Below, one piece after another: positions 1 to 9,548 of a stretch of 64,000 bases of DNA. The number at the start of each line of letters is the position of its first letter. Position 1 is the stretch's first letter. The translations under genes and the position numbers were made by a program. The notes beneath the pieces were generated by a model. That model was not told the DNA's origin, did not search any database, and saw nothing but the letters and a program-made list of their open reading frames with translations. The stretch is from Stratiolaelaps scimitus. Taxonomy: Eukaryota; Arthropoda; Arachnida; Mesostigmata; Laelapidae. Where the stretch lies: NCBI GenBank assembly GCA_019614645.1, contig JABWDB010000008.1, positions 3,720,001-3,784,000 of the forward strand. The letters run 5' to 3'.

Positions 1-579
1 ACCGTTGACGTCAGCCTATACCCGTCCGTGTGAGTGTGTATGTCTAGTCAGCTGTGGGAACCCTTTTCGGCTTATGCCAAGCGTGTATGTTTACTTAGAA
101 TATGTTAGTCTAACTCGGAGCAGAAGACTCCCCCATCATCGCAGGCCGTTTCGACTCGAACTCCCTTAACTATTTATACGAAACTGCTCTATATTGGTAC
201 GGTTGTCGACTACGAGAGGAATACGCCTCGTGTTCTTCATCACTGTGCCATTGACCCGACTTCACCACTGAGGTACTTGCGGACCGGAAAGTCGCCAAAA
301 GCGGCCGCAGTTTTAGCCACCAAAGCATGATCACCTTACGTCGACTGTTGACCTTGCAGCCGCTAGGGTGAGGGAACGATCCAGGATTCTTGTCCGCGTC
401 TCTTCGTTGATGGTTAACGGAGCATAGATAGATAGGTGAACTGGATCTTTTATAGATCTCCATCTATCGATATGTCCTCTTATGCCTTTTGTATTCAATG
501 GGAGCTACCTTTCAACGCGAGTGTACATATGTACGTAGCCTCTGTAGTTTCGAGCTTCCACGCGAAAAACACATCTATG
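1..579. other. No gene recognised
   Basis: Mixed-composition DNA with short open frames on both strands, none with a convincing start plus splice site. Nothing repetitive is visible. Confidence 0.5.
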
Positions 580-637
580 AAACGAATTCCCCTTACGCAT
601 TATGCAAGTAGGCATAATGCGTACGGGGAACTCGTTT
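580..637. repeat. 58-nt imperfect hairpin
   Basis: Two 26-nt arms (580-605 and 612-637) are reverse complements with only two mismatches, separated by a 6-nt loop, aagtag. In a plus-strand transcript the mismatches are A-C and U-C; in a minus-strand transcript they become a G-U wobble and an A-G mismatch. Size, near-perfect stem and small loop fit a microRNA precursor or a very short hairpin element. I do not recognise a known microRNA seed. Confidence 0.7.
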
Positions 638-703
638 AAAGTAGTTAAAGTATTAAAGTTCCAACGTAACAGGTAATGGATAAATGGTATATTTAAAAGT
701 TGT

Positions 704-727
704 TATATATATATATATATATATATA
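704..727. repeat. (TA)n microsatellite
   Basis: Uninterrupted TA dinucleotide array of about 24 bp. Confidence 0.9.
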
Positions 728-767
728 AATTTTTACTGTCACCTTATATCAACTGTTGAGTGCGTAA

Positions 768-773
768 TATAAA
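768..773 (+). promoter_or_regulatory. Possible TATA box
   Basis: TATAAA lies 59 bp upstream of the 832 ATG, leaving room for a start site near 798-803 and a short leader. Such hexamers occur often by chance in AT-rich DNA, so this rests on its position before the signal-peptide frame. Confidence 0.25.
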
Positions 774-831
774 CATTCTTCACTGCTGAAGCGAATCTAT
801 TTAACGAAGCAAAATCCCGTCTCCCATTAGC

Positions 832-1020
832 ATGGTCGCAATACTCACAGGAACATTTGTCATTTGGCTCATGGTTGGTCCTCAGTTCGCCGTAGCACGT
901 GATGAAAGTCGTATAAGGAATATCTTAATACGTCTATATTTGTTCCATGATACATATGCTCTCCCACTCCGAACTGGTGATTTCTACTACTGGGTTGACG
1001 AAACCCAGATGCTCTTTTAA
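832..1020 (+). CDS. Candidate small secreted peptide, function unknown
   Basis: This 62-residue complete frame starts with ATG in a favourable context (A at -3, G at +4). Residues 3-16 form a hydrophobic signal-peptide core, followed by a typical A-V-A cleavage site at 20-22. The predicted mature part is 40 residues, rich in aromatic residues (an F-Y-Y-W run) and without cysteine. The stop TAA is followed at once by a T-run ending in CAG (1035-1036), a strong splice-acceptor shape, so the true gene model may be spliced. The opposite strand also carries an 88-codon open frame (934-1200). I do not recognise a family; a chance frame is quite possible. Confidence 0.3.
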   Translation: MVAILTGTFVIWLMVGPQFAVARDESRIRNILIRLYLFHDTYALPLRTGDFYYWVDETQMLF

Positions 1021-1763
1021 TGTTTTTTTTTTCAGAAATATACCAAAAGTCAATTTTGTATTTAGGTATTGACCCAAACAGTAACCCCGTAATCTGGTAT
1101 ATCTTATTGTGGGATTATACGAGTGCATGAATTGTACAGGTTTTTTTTTCGGTCGTATGACCTGTGTGTGAGATTCGGGTGGAGATACCCCCACATGCAC
1201 GGACCTCTAGTCAGAAACTCAAACCACGGTGATTCTTCATCGCCCCCTCGCGAGCTCAGGGCTCTTGGACGGGAGGTGTCTCACGCCTTCATCATTTACA
1301 CGTTCATACCCCTCAAGTGTATCATTGGAGGCACCATATATATATCGGCCACCATGCAAGGCGCATTCAGACGCACATGTTATCACGCCCTGATATGCTC
1401 AAATAATGCAATCTCATACAAGACATATCATATCGTTCCCACTGCCAACTATAATTAATTACCACATGTTCAATTCATCATGCGGAATACATACGTGTTT
1501 ATCCATAAGAAGTTCGTATGAATCAGTATAGCATCACGTATGCGTCATTAGTCATAACTAGCGTTTCAAGCGATACATCAGTAATCACGCATGAAGCCGT
1601 TTCGGGTGGGGCTGGCAGAATCGCTCGTTCGTCGTCTTTCGTGCGTGCACTGCTTTTAATAAAAATCAACTTAACTTGAACATAATCACCCGTCGTTTAA
1701 GACACGTGTCACGCTGAAAAATCAATGAGCAAAGCTAGGTCAGCGGTTATCGTGGCTGAAAAC
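1021..1763. other. No gene recognised
   Basis: Short frames only, including a 111-codon plus-strand frame at 1123-1458 without splice-site or composition support. The DNA after it is AT-richer. Confidence 0.45.
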
Positions 1764-1827
1764 CGTCGACGGAGTCATCCAAGTTCTCGGGAGTGTATCA
1801 TTGAAGAACACAGAAGCCACAGCGGAC
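1764..1827 (+). repeat. 64-bp direct repeat, copy 1
   Basis: This 64-bp segment, starting cgtcgacggagtcatcc and ending cacagcggac, is identical base for base to 2708-2771. The match stops abruptly at both ends and the flanks are unrelated. The copies are in the same orientation, 944 bp apart. Confidence 0.97.
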
Positions 1828-1952
1828 AGTAGACCTTGCGGTCCTTGAATGTCTAAGATGGCTATCTGTGGAGGCAGCCAAGATACACGCACCCGTATTA
1901 TACATAGGGATCTCCCTTATATATATACGCCCCTATATCCTGCCGCATTCGT

Positions 1953-2174
1953 TTAGCCATGAACGGCTGCGGGTGTACTCGCAGGCGCGTCGTCCGCCCA
2001 ATGCATAAATGTATGGATGTGTACAAAGCGGGCGTGTGGCACCGCAGATAAACGCCGAGAAAACTCCACCAATTGACTGACTGACTCTCTTTTTATTTCT
2101 TTATTACCTCGCCGGCCATTATAGTCGTTACAGGCATACATAGCATTCAGCCCCGTCCGCCCTTGTTGATACAT
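1953..2174 (-). CDS. Candidate ORF or first exon, unknown product
   Basis: A 73-codon frame begins with ATG at 2174. About 23 codons in it meets GAG|GTAATA, a usable splice donor, so the coding part may be only about 2108-2174. The N-terminal part is polar with one cysteine and no signal peptide. If unspliced, the rest is Arg- and His-rich and ends in an Ala/Pro-rich tail. No domain is recognised. Confidence 0.2.
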   Translation of the reverse strand: MYQQGRTGLNAMYACNDYNGRRGNKEIKRESVSQLVEFSRRLSAVPHARFVHIHTFMHWADDAPASTPAAVHG

Positions 2175-2707
2175 AGACCGTCACAGCTGTTCGGCTGAAC
2201 CGATCATGCGACCTACAACTGTCGACACAGATACATGTGTGTATGTGTCGGGAAACATATGCAGGCATACGCACAAGTGTCGAGGTTGGGTATACAGTTA
2301 TACGAGGCATTATCGACTATTGGTTCTTCACCAACTCCCGAATAGACGCAGGGATCAACGACACTGTTATGTATATTATCTCATCGTCGTCGTCGTCAAA
2401 CACGGCCGATACAAAGGCCCTAGTCGGCGGGACTGCTAACGCCACCAGAAAGGCTGCGCTGTCCCCCGCTCAAACAGTCATTGGACCATTGAATAGGTTC
2501 GAGCATACAGCTGGTGTTCTATTGTTGGCATTATTGCTGCTCTGCGGCAATCCTAACAGACACAGTGGAACTGGCTGACTGAACGTAGACTTCATTGGCG
2601 CGATCGATGCGTCTCCGCTCGTCCGCAATCGGGAATTCGCAGGGCGGCTGCATGGGGCAATCCAGTGTCGTCCGGCTGGGGCCCGCTGTGGCGTGTTTCA
2701 ACTCTCT

Positions 2708-2771
2708 CGTCGACGGAGTCATCCAAGTTCTCGGGAGTGTATCATTGAAGAACACAGAAGCCACAGCGGAC
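2708..2771 (+). repeat. 64-bp direct repeat, copy 2
   Basis: Exact copy of 1764-1827 in the same orientation. Here it sits inside frames open on both strands, whereas copy 1 does not lie in a long frame. This makes copy 2 the likelier source if the repeat arose by duplication or gene conversion. Confidence 0.97.
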
Positions 2772-2791
2772 TGTGCCACACAAATAGTCGA

Positions 2792-2828
2792 ACTGCAACT
2801 ACCAGTTGCAGTAGGTCGAATGGTAGTT
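2792..2828. repeat. Two overlapping inverted repeats
   Basis: ACTGCAACT (2792-2800) pairs with AGTTGCAGT (2804-2812) across a 3-nt loop. AACTACCA (2797-2804) pairs with TGGTAGTT (2821-2828). The two stems share bases, so only one can form at a time. They start 20 bp after direct-repeat copy 2. Confidence 0.85.
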
Positions 2829-3473
2829 GTAGCATTAGTGGCAGCTAGACGATAGATCCGTCCACGTGGAGAGGCAAACAGTGCAGTGTGGCTATCCAAA
2901 GCTCCATTTGAGTTTTTATCGAAGGCATCCGTACAGCCGTCTTGTACGGACGCAGCCCTCGCGAAGGCGGGAGGCAGCTACATAAGGCCTTTGCAAACCA
3001 ATAAACGAACGGCTTCGCGGCGGATCAGACAAGGCTCGTTTTTGGTAGCAATCGCCCTATGGTGGTATAATGTATAATGCATGCGTGCTCCAATGTTTGA
3101 TACACGCAGAGCACAATATCTACGTAAACAGTGTTCGCGTGCGACGGCGGAGGGCGTGAGTGGCTGGTAAGCCTGCAGAATTCCGAAATGTTATTTTATT
3201 TCAGATATTTTCTTGTTTGCAATAGTTGCCGGCAACGCGTTCATATTTCATTGCTAGGGCCAGGCTGAGGAAATCTGTAGAACGTCTACGGGTGCCTAAG
3301 CTAAGCTGATCGTAGATAATCGTTGTTGGCGGTTGGCCATAGCAGTTAGCTCGACAGATCATTACGTATGCGCAATCGGTAGCGGTCGTATCGTCAAACG
3401 CTTAATAGATATACACGAGCCGGTGTGACTGCCGCCAGCCGCCATCTGGTCGCCTCTTCATTCGCATTGAATC

Positions 3474-3475
<2 letters not shown>

Positions 3476-3516
<41 letters not shown>
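3476..3516. repeat. (TA)n microsatellite
   Basis: About 41 bp of TA, among the longest in the window. Minus-strand frames reading Tyr-Ile repeats here are repeat artefacts. Confidence 0.95.
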
Positions 3517-3518
<2 letters not shown>

Positions 3519-3836
3519 TATAGGCAGCCTTGACGTTGACGGGTTTTGCATTTTCGCTGTATCGCCTATCGGCTGTAGCCTGTTCCTCCTTTGCGGGATC
3601 CTGCCCGATGCAGATCGCTTTCGAATCACGTCTGGTAGCTTCTGAATAAATAAGACATTGAACTACACATGTACTGCGCATCAGACTGGTGAGACTGAAC
3701 CGCTCTACTCCATTCTCTATCTTCAGCCCGTTAGTCCGTATCCGTTTGCTTGAGCCGAGTTCTCGGAGTCGTCTTGCGTATTTTGAATTAAATATCTATG
3801 CCATTTGCATAAATGGGGATAGATGAACAGGTATTA

Positions 3837-4091
3837 TTAGGTGTATTGGACGTAAGCTGAGTGTAGGGTAAGTTCATTACGAGAAATCATGGCCGGGCTA
3901 GAATTAGGCGGGGGACACTCTTCTCTTCGTGCATAATCTTTTGCGTAGGAGAACCGGCCCGAAACTAGCTTAGTTCGCTGCGGCACCTGCGGTGAACTTG
4001 GCATCGCGCCAGTTTGATTGGCGCCAGCTCCTCCACAGATACGCAGGGGTTGGTTGCGGACAAGAAAGACACGTACGAGAACGTGAAGCAA
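3837..4091 (-). CDS. Candidate terminal exon, unknown product
   Basis: An 84-codon frame open to a TAA. It is preceded by a long pyrimidine-rich stretch with a possible acceptor near 4035 (ctgtggag). The residue mix is balanced, with a Cys-Pro-Pro-Pro run and several Tyr. No ATG begins the frame, so it could only be an internal-to-terminal exon. No domain is recognised. Confidence 0.2.
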   Translation of the reverse strand: MLHVLVRVFLVRNQPLRICGGAGANQTGAMPSSPQVPQRTKLVSGRFSYAKDYARREECPPPNSSPAMISRNELTLHSAYVQYT

Positions 4092-4366
4092 GCGGCGTCA
4101 TTGTTAGCTGCTGCCATTTATCGTTCTGTACTCAACTGAAACGAAACGCGAAAGATAACTAGATTTCTCCAAGACTGGTAAGCAATTTCATTAACGGATA
4201 TAGCCATTCGAAACGCACGTATACTTTGGCGACTCTAGGGCTGACCACAAACGAAAGTGGCTGGCGGGCGACACTCACAACTGTTGCCACATTTTTGACG
4301 AATCACCAATTATTATTAAGCTAATCCCTGAGCGATTACTACCAGGGGAGGTCTGTTTTCACTCAC

Positions 4367-4614
4367 CGCATCGGTGTTATCAGTGAACGAGACCCGTGAA
4401 AAAAGATTCCATCAGTCGTAAGCAAAGCACTTCCGTATCCCATACTCCCGCGCAATTCTGCCAGGCAACCGCCGGAAGACCAGTGTTTGGTTGCGGGGGA
4501 ATCGACACAGCAGCCTGTGCTAGTTGTCCCTAACGTCCCATGGGGACAATCGCCCATTGGGTGGTGCGTGTTTCGTCTTGCGATGTGAAAGCAAGCGACG
4601 ATTTCAATCTTGCT
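4367..4614 (-). CDS. Candidate internal exon, 82 codons, unknown product
   Basis: On the minus strand this frame is bounded upstream by a strong acceptor (gactgctccccag, phase 0) and downstream by TGCG|GTGAGTG (phase 2). The open frame is 82 codons, with seven cysteines, several Gly-Ser turns and no hydrophobic segment long enough for a membrane span, which would suit an extracellular or metal-binding domain. GC3 is about 52 percent, no higher than the local background, which weakens the case. A second minus frame overlaps the same bases and ends at 4530. No family is recognised. Confidence 0.35.
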
Positions 4615-4747
4615 CTGGGGAGCAGTCGGTGAAGCACTGACGAGGAGCGCGTACCGTAACGACACATGAATCCGCTGTGCCGCAAACACATACACACGAC
4701 GTGAATGAGATGCTTTCCAAGAAACGTTTGCGCACGTCGCCGTTTAC

Positions 4748-4852
4748 TGAGGATCAACCAGAATAGATCGTCAGGTGCTAAGAGTTGACCTACTCGTTCA
4801 TCTTGATCTGTCACAGGTGGCGAATTACTGCAAGTTGCTGTGCAGTTTGCGT
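4748..4852 (-). CDS. Candidate internal exon, 35 codons, unknown product
   Basis: The minus-strand acceptor (cacttacttcttcaaag) is followed by a frame with two cysteines, an acidic stretch and a hydrophobic end. The donor is weak (CTCA|GTAAAC). With that donor the phase does not continue into 4614-4367 in its preferred frame; an earlier donor, CGA|GTAGGT, would. The plus strand has its own acceptor (tctgtcacag, exon start 4817) and donor (GAA|GTAAGTG at 4863) over the same bases, so the strand is uncertain. Confidence 0.25.
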
Positions 4853-4862
4853 CTTTGAAGAA

Positions 4863-6781
4863 GTAAGTGCGAAGCAATGTTCACATTTGATCCACGTGTC
4901 TATCTTCTATTGTCTTCAGCTGGATACAGCAAAATAACATAGTCTTATTAGCTAAACCTAAATGAGATGGACGTGGACATTAAAAAAGCCTTTCACGTAT
5001 CTGTAAGAGACTAAAATGTACAGCAAATTTCTGATATATATATGTTCGAAGTACATTTCTGAATCCTCCCGATTCCTTTCTTGTGATTCGGCGGGCACCT
5101 ATTTGAATTTATAGTAAGCGAAATAACTGTGCCCATATGCTATACGTAATTGTATGGTAAAGAGTCACTAGCTGTTGACCTAATACGTAGTCACAGCTTA
5201 AAGATATGGAAAATCACTCTCCGGTATCGAACTCCCGTTGCTAAATCGACAGATGTGTCCCCTGCACCCTACGTATATGGTCACCAAGGCCTTCTAAGAA
5301 CACTCTATAAGTAAACAAACACAAGCATCTAGTTACTGCCACTGTAGCACCTAACTGCTAAGCACAGTTCCCGCAATACGGTACCGCCCTAACGTTCTAA
5401 GCGCGCAATCTCTAAGTGGGCTGCTCCATCAAAAGGTTAATTTATGTTGAATGGCTACGTAAGCGGCTGAGCATCCAGCAGAGTTGATGATCTTCCAGCA
5501 TAGCGCGAATGCATTTGATGATACCACCTTGGCTCTCAACAGCGCCCTATGCTCCTAGTGCGTTATGCCAATCTCCACAGCGGAGCCCTCCGCCCACGCT
5601 TGTTAGAGCCTCCCCGAGGGATGTTTGAGAAGCGGGAACCGCAGCGTGTTCTTGGCCCATAGCCTCGACGGTTGTCGCTGGCTGATACAGCGGCGGCTGG
5701 AGCAGCGGCTGTTTCAGTAGCAGCTTTTGGCGGCGGCCACCAACAGCAAAGACAAGTAGTTGAACGCGAGGTCGCATTCAGAACACAGAGTGTTTCCGCG
5801 TAGGTGTCTGCTCGAGGCGAAGCCCCCCTTCCCCATTGTCTCTTGCTAACGCGGGTGGGCGGCACCCACAGAGAAAAAGCTGTGGGAAGAAGCGACTTTG
5901 GGGTAATTTTCATCTCGGGAGAGCGAAAAGCCGACCTCTGCGAAAGGCGTGGTAGCAGTAGTAGTAATAGTAGAAGTTTTTGAGGCGTTGATTAGCGTCG
6001 GCTCTGACGTTGTACCTCGAAGTTAACCCCAGTTCTCATAGCGTGAATCCACGACGGCCACGTACACAGACAGAGAATGATGAAGAGTAGGAGGGAGAGC
6101 CCAAAAAACGAAAAGAGAGTGTGAGATGGTCGTGCCTCGAGCAATCGAACACAAAACGATGCGGACGCGTAACATGCAGCAGCGAGTCGAGCAGTACTCG
6201 TCGTACATGGTATCGTCATCCACGACCACGATCACTACCACCACGATCTCATGGTTCGTGGCGCTAACGAGCGCTGGGAGCCCAGCCCTGTTCGGGGTAT
6301 GATAGCGATGCGGTAGTGTGGGCAGGGCTGGCCGGAGCGAGGGAACGGACCCGACGAGTCTTCCGAATTGCGAGGAGGGGCGGAGTACGAACACGACGCC
6401 CAACGTGCGCGTATGTTTGGGTGTCCAAGGGAAGCCCATGCCGCGGGGGCAGGGACGTGGGGGTTCGTGGAGGGCGATCGTGGAAAGGGGTGTAGCACCT
6501 TGAGCCTGGGGAAGCGATGGCTTATGATGATAACCTCGACTCCAGGGACACAGTTAAGTGGCTGCGCCACCTTCTCTCGACCGCCGCTCCTTCGCGATCC
6601 TCGTCCCCCTCCTGGAGGCAGGGTTGGTGCGTCACGTCTGCACCGCAGCACTCGGCACAGCATCGTACCGACTCGTTTAAAAAGCCAGGCAGCCAGCAGG
6701 CAGCTAGCCACTCGCGGCGTTACGTCTTCCCTTGAGTATCATTTGGGCGAGGCTGGAAACACCGCCCAATGCAACTCTCAC
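4863..6781. other. Unassigned, GC-rich from about 5.55 kb
   Basis: From 4863 to 5500 no feature is seen. From 5550 to 6750 the DNA is GC-rich with several overlapping frames of 75 to 217 codons on both strands, the longest being plus 6368-7021. None has a good donor or acceptor at its ends. High GC lowers stop-codon frequency, so these frames are not evidence of genes. Confidence 0.4.
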
Positions 6782-6876
6782 CTCGCTGTTCCAATGATGC
6801 TAGCCACTGGACATCGACCCCACCAAAGTGCGCAGCTCTGCAGTAACAGCAGCCCCACCCCGTGCATAGCGCACAT
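6782..6876 (-). CDS. Candidate first exon with signal peptide
   Basis: From ATG at 6876, with a second ATG three codons later, the frame reads 31 codons and ends at GCGAG|GTGAGAG, a good donor in phase 2. Residues 4-16 hold a short hydrophobic core with four Leu in a row, then Cys-Ala and a Trp-Trp pair. This would give a secretory signal peptide cleaved around residues 16-20. It is a fragment; the rest would lie below 6782. No family can be inferred. Confidence 0.3.
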
Positions 6877-8663
6877 CAAACGCTCATATAGATACTTGTG
6901 TGTAAAATCAACAACACAAGCACCAACACACACGTTGCTTGGCATTGATATCGATTCTGACACAGTAGACACGATAATGATCATATGGGTAGCGGTGGCT
7001 AGCTCCAACGGTGGTTGTTGAAGTTTCAAGAATATCATAATTTCATCGTACATTGTTTCTCTTTGAGAAATTGTAGCCTGCTGAAATAGGAAGACAGGAT
7101 ATTGTTGCTGCGCATACCGTGCAGGCTTAGGTACAGACTGAGATGGAGCGAGTCCCGGAATGAGCTAGATATACAAATTGAATCTCCACTAATGGATTTG
7201 CAGTATAGAGCTACCGTCTGAAGTACTCAGTCGTAAGTCAGGATTAAAAAGTCCATCTAGACAAAGCATCTCGCGGACCATGAATTCCTTGAACGTCTCA
7301 CGAAACGATCTTGTATCACCATCGATGTTGCGTGAACTCAGCTGTCTCGGGGTAGATAGATTCGTCGCGGACGCTCGACGAATATAACAAGTGAAAATGC
7401 AACAAGTCGCACAATTTGAGCATCACTCGCTCGAGAACGCGTAGGGGGGAGTCGACGCCGCGCCTGTCAACAAGGTCCTCTCTGCGACAGCGCGTCACTG
7501 GACGTACACATGTTTCCCTCTTGTCCGTGCTCTCGATGTCACCGGAACGGGGAGAGAGTGGGCTGACGTGTACAAAGAGGAACAAACGGACGAAAGTAAA
7601 TATATCTGCGAGGCCTTACGAAACAGGCCAAGTTGTCTAAGGCGCTGTGAGGCGCACACACACACACATACATGAAGTCACTCGCTGACCGATGTTCACC
7701 GCGATTGCCGTGGCGAGTTTGCATATAAAACTTGCAAATTGAGCTCGCAGTGGGCGGTGTAGCACTGCAAGGTGGGCGTCAGCAAGGCCTCCGCTTGCGC
7801 TGGAGGCTTGCAGCGTGCTCGCAAGAAAGACGAATTACGCTGACCTTGAGGAGCACACGTCAACTTTTCTCGCAGGTCTACACGAGGGAGGGTTATGCGC
7901 TAGCCTATGACACTATGTGAGCTAGCGGCCCTGTCGTTGCAGCTAGCGTGTTCTGCTATAACCTTAGGAGTATACCTTTGAGATTGGATTTATCCAATAT
8001 TATATTTAGATTGTACAATAGGTCAACACAGCTAACGATCAGAATTAAGCTCATCGACCGTGAACGCTAACGTGAGGTGACTATTCGCTCTGTTCACTGT
8101 TGGGTTGATTTCATTTAATTGATGATATGCATGAATACCATAACCTCATTGGTAGCATGCTCTTAGAGAACAATAAGCATGACATATTTTTCCCATGCAT
8201 GCGAGACTCGTACGAGATCAGCTCGTGTTCGGGAGTAGGTTTGCAGACAATATACCAACGCGTTGGGGACGCATGATAAATTGAGCGCTTACCGCTCTTT
8301 ACAGCTGTTGTTCATATATACACGTTGATGATATCGACTGACCAACAAGGCACACAGTTACAAGATCGCGTGTTTCGCAAGAGTGAATTCGGGAGTCAGT
8401 TCGCAGCCAATATAATACACAGGAAATCTTGTACGGAACTGCGAAACCTGCTTAATTGCTTATTTACTTCTGTAGTAGGAGAATGTAACTTGGATCTATC
8501 GCCTGATAAAATAAGCTGATGAGGAATCACTAAATCAGAGGCATCGAGACAACTAATTCCCTTGTGTACACTTCTTTGCGGAAAGTCAGTCCACGATCAT
8601 AGCCACCAAGAAAAAATACGCACTGAGCAGTGCTAGCCCCAGGCAACTCGGAATCATTACGAT

Positions 8664-8702
8664 ATACACCTATATGTATGTATATATATACATATATATA
8701 TG
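8664..8702. repeat. Imperfect (TA)n / TATG tract
   Basis: Interrupted TA array, followed by a GT run of about 12 bp. Confidence 0.8.
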
Positions 8703-8897
8703 GGTCTGTGTGTGTGTGTGTGATAGAAAAATAAACAATCATAGAGAAGGCGTGTTTGAGAGGTATTAATATTTTGATCGATACTTAGATAAGTATAGGT
8801 CAGCAGACGTATTCTATATTTAACGACAACGTATAGCTTTTTCTTGTGCTAAAGAACGGTGTTATCCTAGTGAGCACGCAAGAAATATTATGAACAC

Positions 8898-8921
8898 TAT
8901 ATATATATATATATATATATA
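8898..8921. repeat. (TA)n microsatellite
   Basis: About 24 bp of TA. Confidence 0.9.
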
Positions 8922-9337
8922 ATACATCTACGTCATTCGTTTTTGCCAATAGTGACCAATGCGTTTCTCTCTCGGATTGATTATATACGGCAAAATTGAG
9001 TAGGTTAAAGTCTCTACTGTATAGCTGTAGCAGTGTAGCCCTCCCCCTCGCTTGGCTTCGGGAGACCCTGTCCAGGTACCATACAGACCAACAAGTTGTA
9101 AGCATGTAATTGGTCGAACGCTCGCGAACCCATCGAATTGTGTCTTTGTACTAATGAATGGCATATAGCGCAAGCAGCAGTAATAGTACCTAGGCCACGA
9201 TACCGAGGCCTATGTATGTGCCATAGAACGAACACAGCTAAGGGTCCGCTATTGAAGGGAAAAGTGCACTAGCTCTAGTGTATTAGAAGAATTGTGGTAC
9301 AAATCGGATAGTTTGTCGCTGCGACAACGGTACTAAC

Positions 9338-9548
9338 CTCTGGGCGGCTCTCTCGCACGCCTCGAGCGTGTCGACGGGTGGTAGGGCGGCCGTTCGGCCG
9401 CCACCCGGGCCGGGACCTGTCCCCGCCACGGTGGCCGCGCCATCCGTGGGGGCGCCGGTCGACTCGGGACCACCCGGCGTCGTTGTGTGGCTGCGCGTCA
9501 GCACACGCGGTTGAACGCGACGTACTAAGACGCCGCCCGAGGACGCGT
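9338..9548 (-). CDS. Candidate internal exon, low-complexity G/P/T/A-rich protein
   Basis: A sharply bounded GC-rich block in AT-rich flanks. The acceptor side is gagtacag (exon start 9548) behind a T-rich tract; the donor is CAGAG|GTTAGT. In the frame entered in phase 1 and left in phase 2 there are 69 full codons with about 75 percent G or C at third positions, much above the flanks. The alternative frame is an implausible Arg-rich string. The product is rich in Gly, Pro, Thr and Ala, hence probably disordered, ending in a more helical Glu-Ala-Cys-Glu-Arg segment. An upstream ATG frame from 9627 would add a hydrophobic start but lies in the T-rich tract. Function unknown. Confidence 0.5.

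Larger units (their letters stand above)
2175..3475. other. Open frames on both strands around a duplicated segment
   Basis: A plus-strand frame (2595-2855, 86 codons) and a minus-strand frame (2531-2899, 122 codons) overlap, and both read through repeat copy 2. The minus frame begins with ATG and is Thr/Ser/Ala-rich. The plus frame ends with a Val/Ala-rich hydrophobic stretch. Neither has a clear splice boundary, so strand and reality cannot be settled. From 2900 to 3475 nothing stands out. Confidence 0.3.
6877..9337. other. No gene recognised; minor repeats
   Basis: Frames up to 101 codons occur, but none is bounded by convincing splice sites. A short CA run lies near 7655-7668, and three GCTAGC hexamers lie at 7899, 7921 and 7942. 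TA arrays are listed separately. The two frames at 7316-7640 are opposite-strand mirrors of each other. Confidence 0.45.

Noticed and set aside
5220..5285. tRNA-like T-arm sequence on the minus strand
   Set aside because: The T-stem does not pair over 5 bp and no A-box or acceptor stem is found at the right distance.
6368..7021. A 217-codon plus-strand open frame
   Set aside because: No good start or splice boundary; it crosses GC-rich DNA where stops are rare, and its second half is AT-richer and unlike the first. The minus strand has comparable frames.
8226..8411. Two similar segments around ttcgggagt
   Set aside because: Similarity is short and interrupted (about 28 bp with several differences), below what I would call a repeat.
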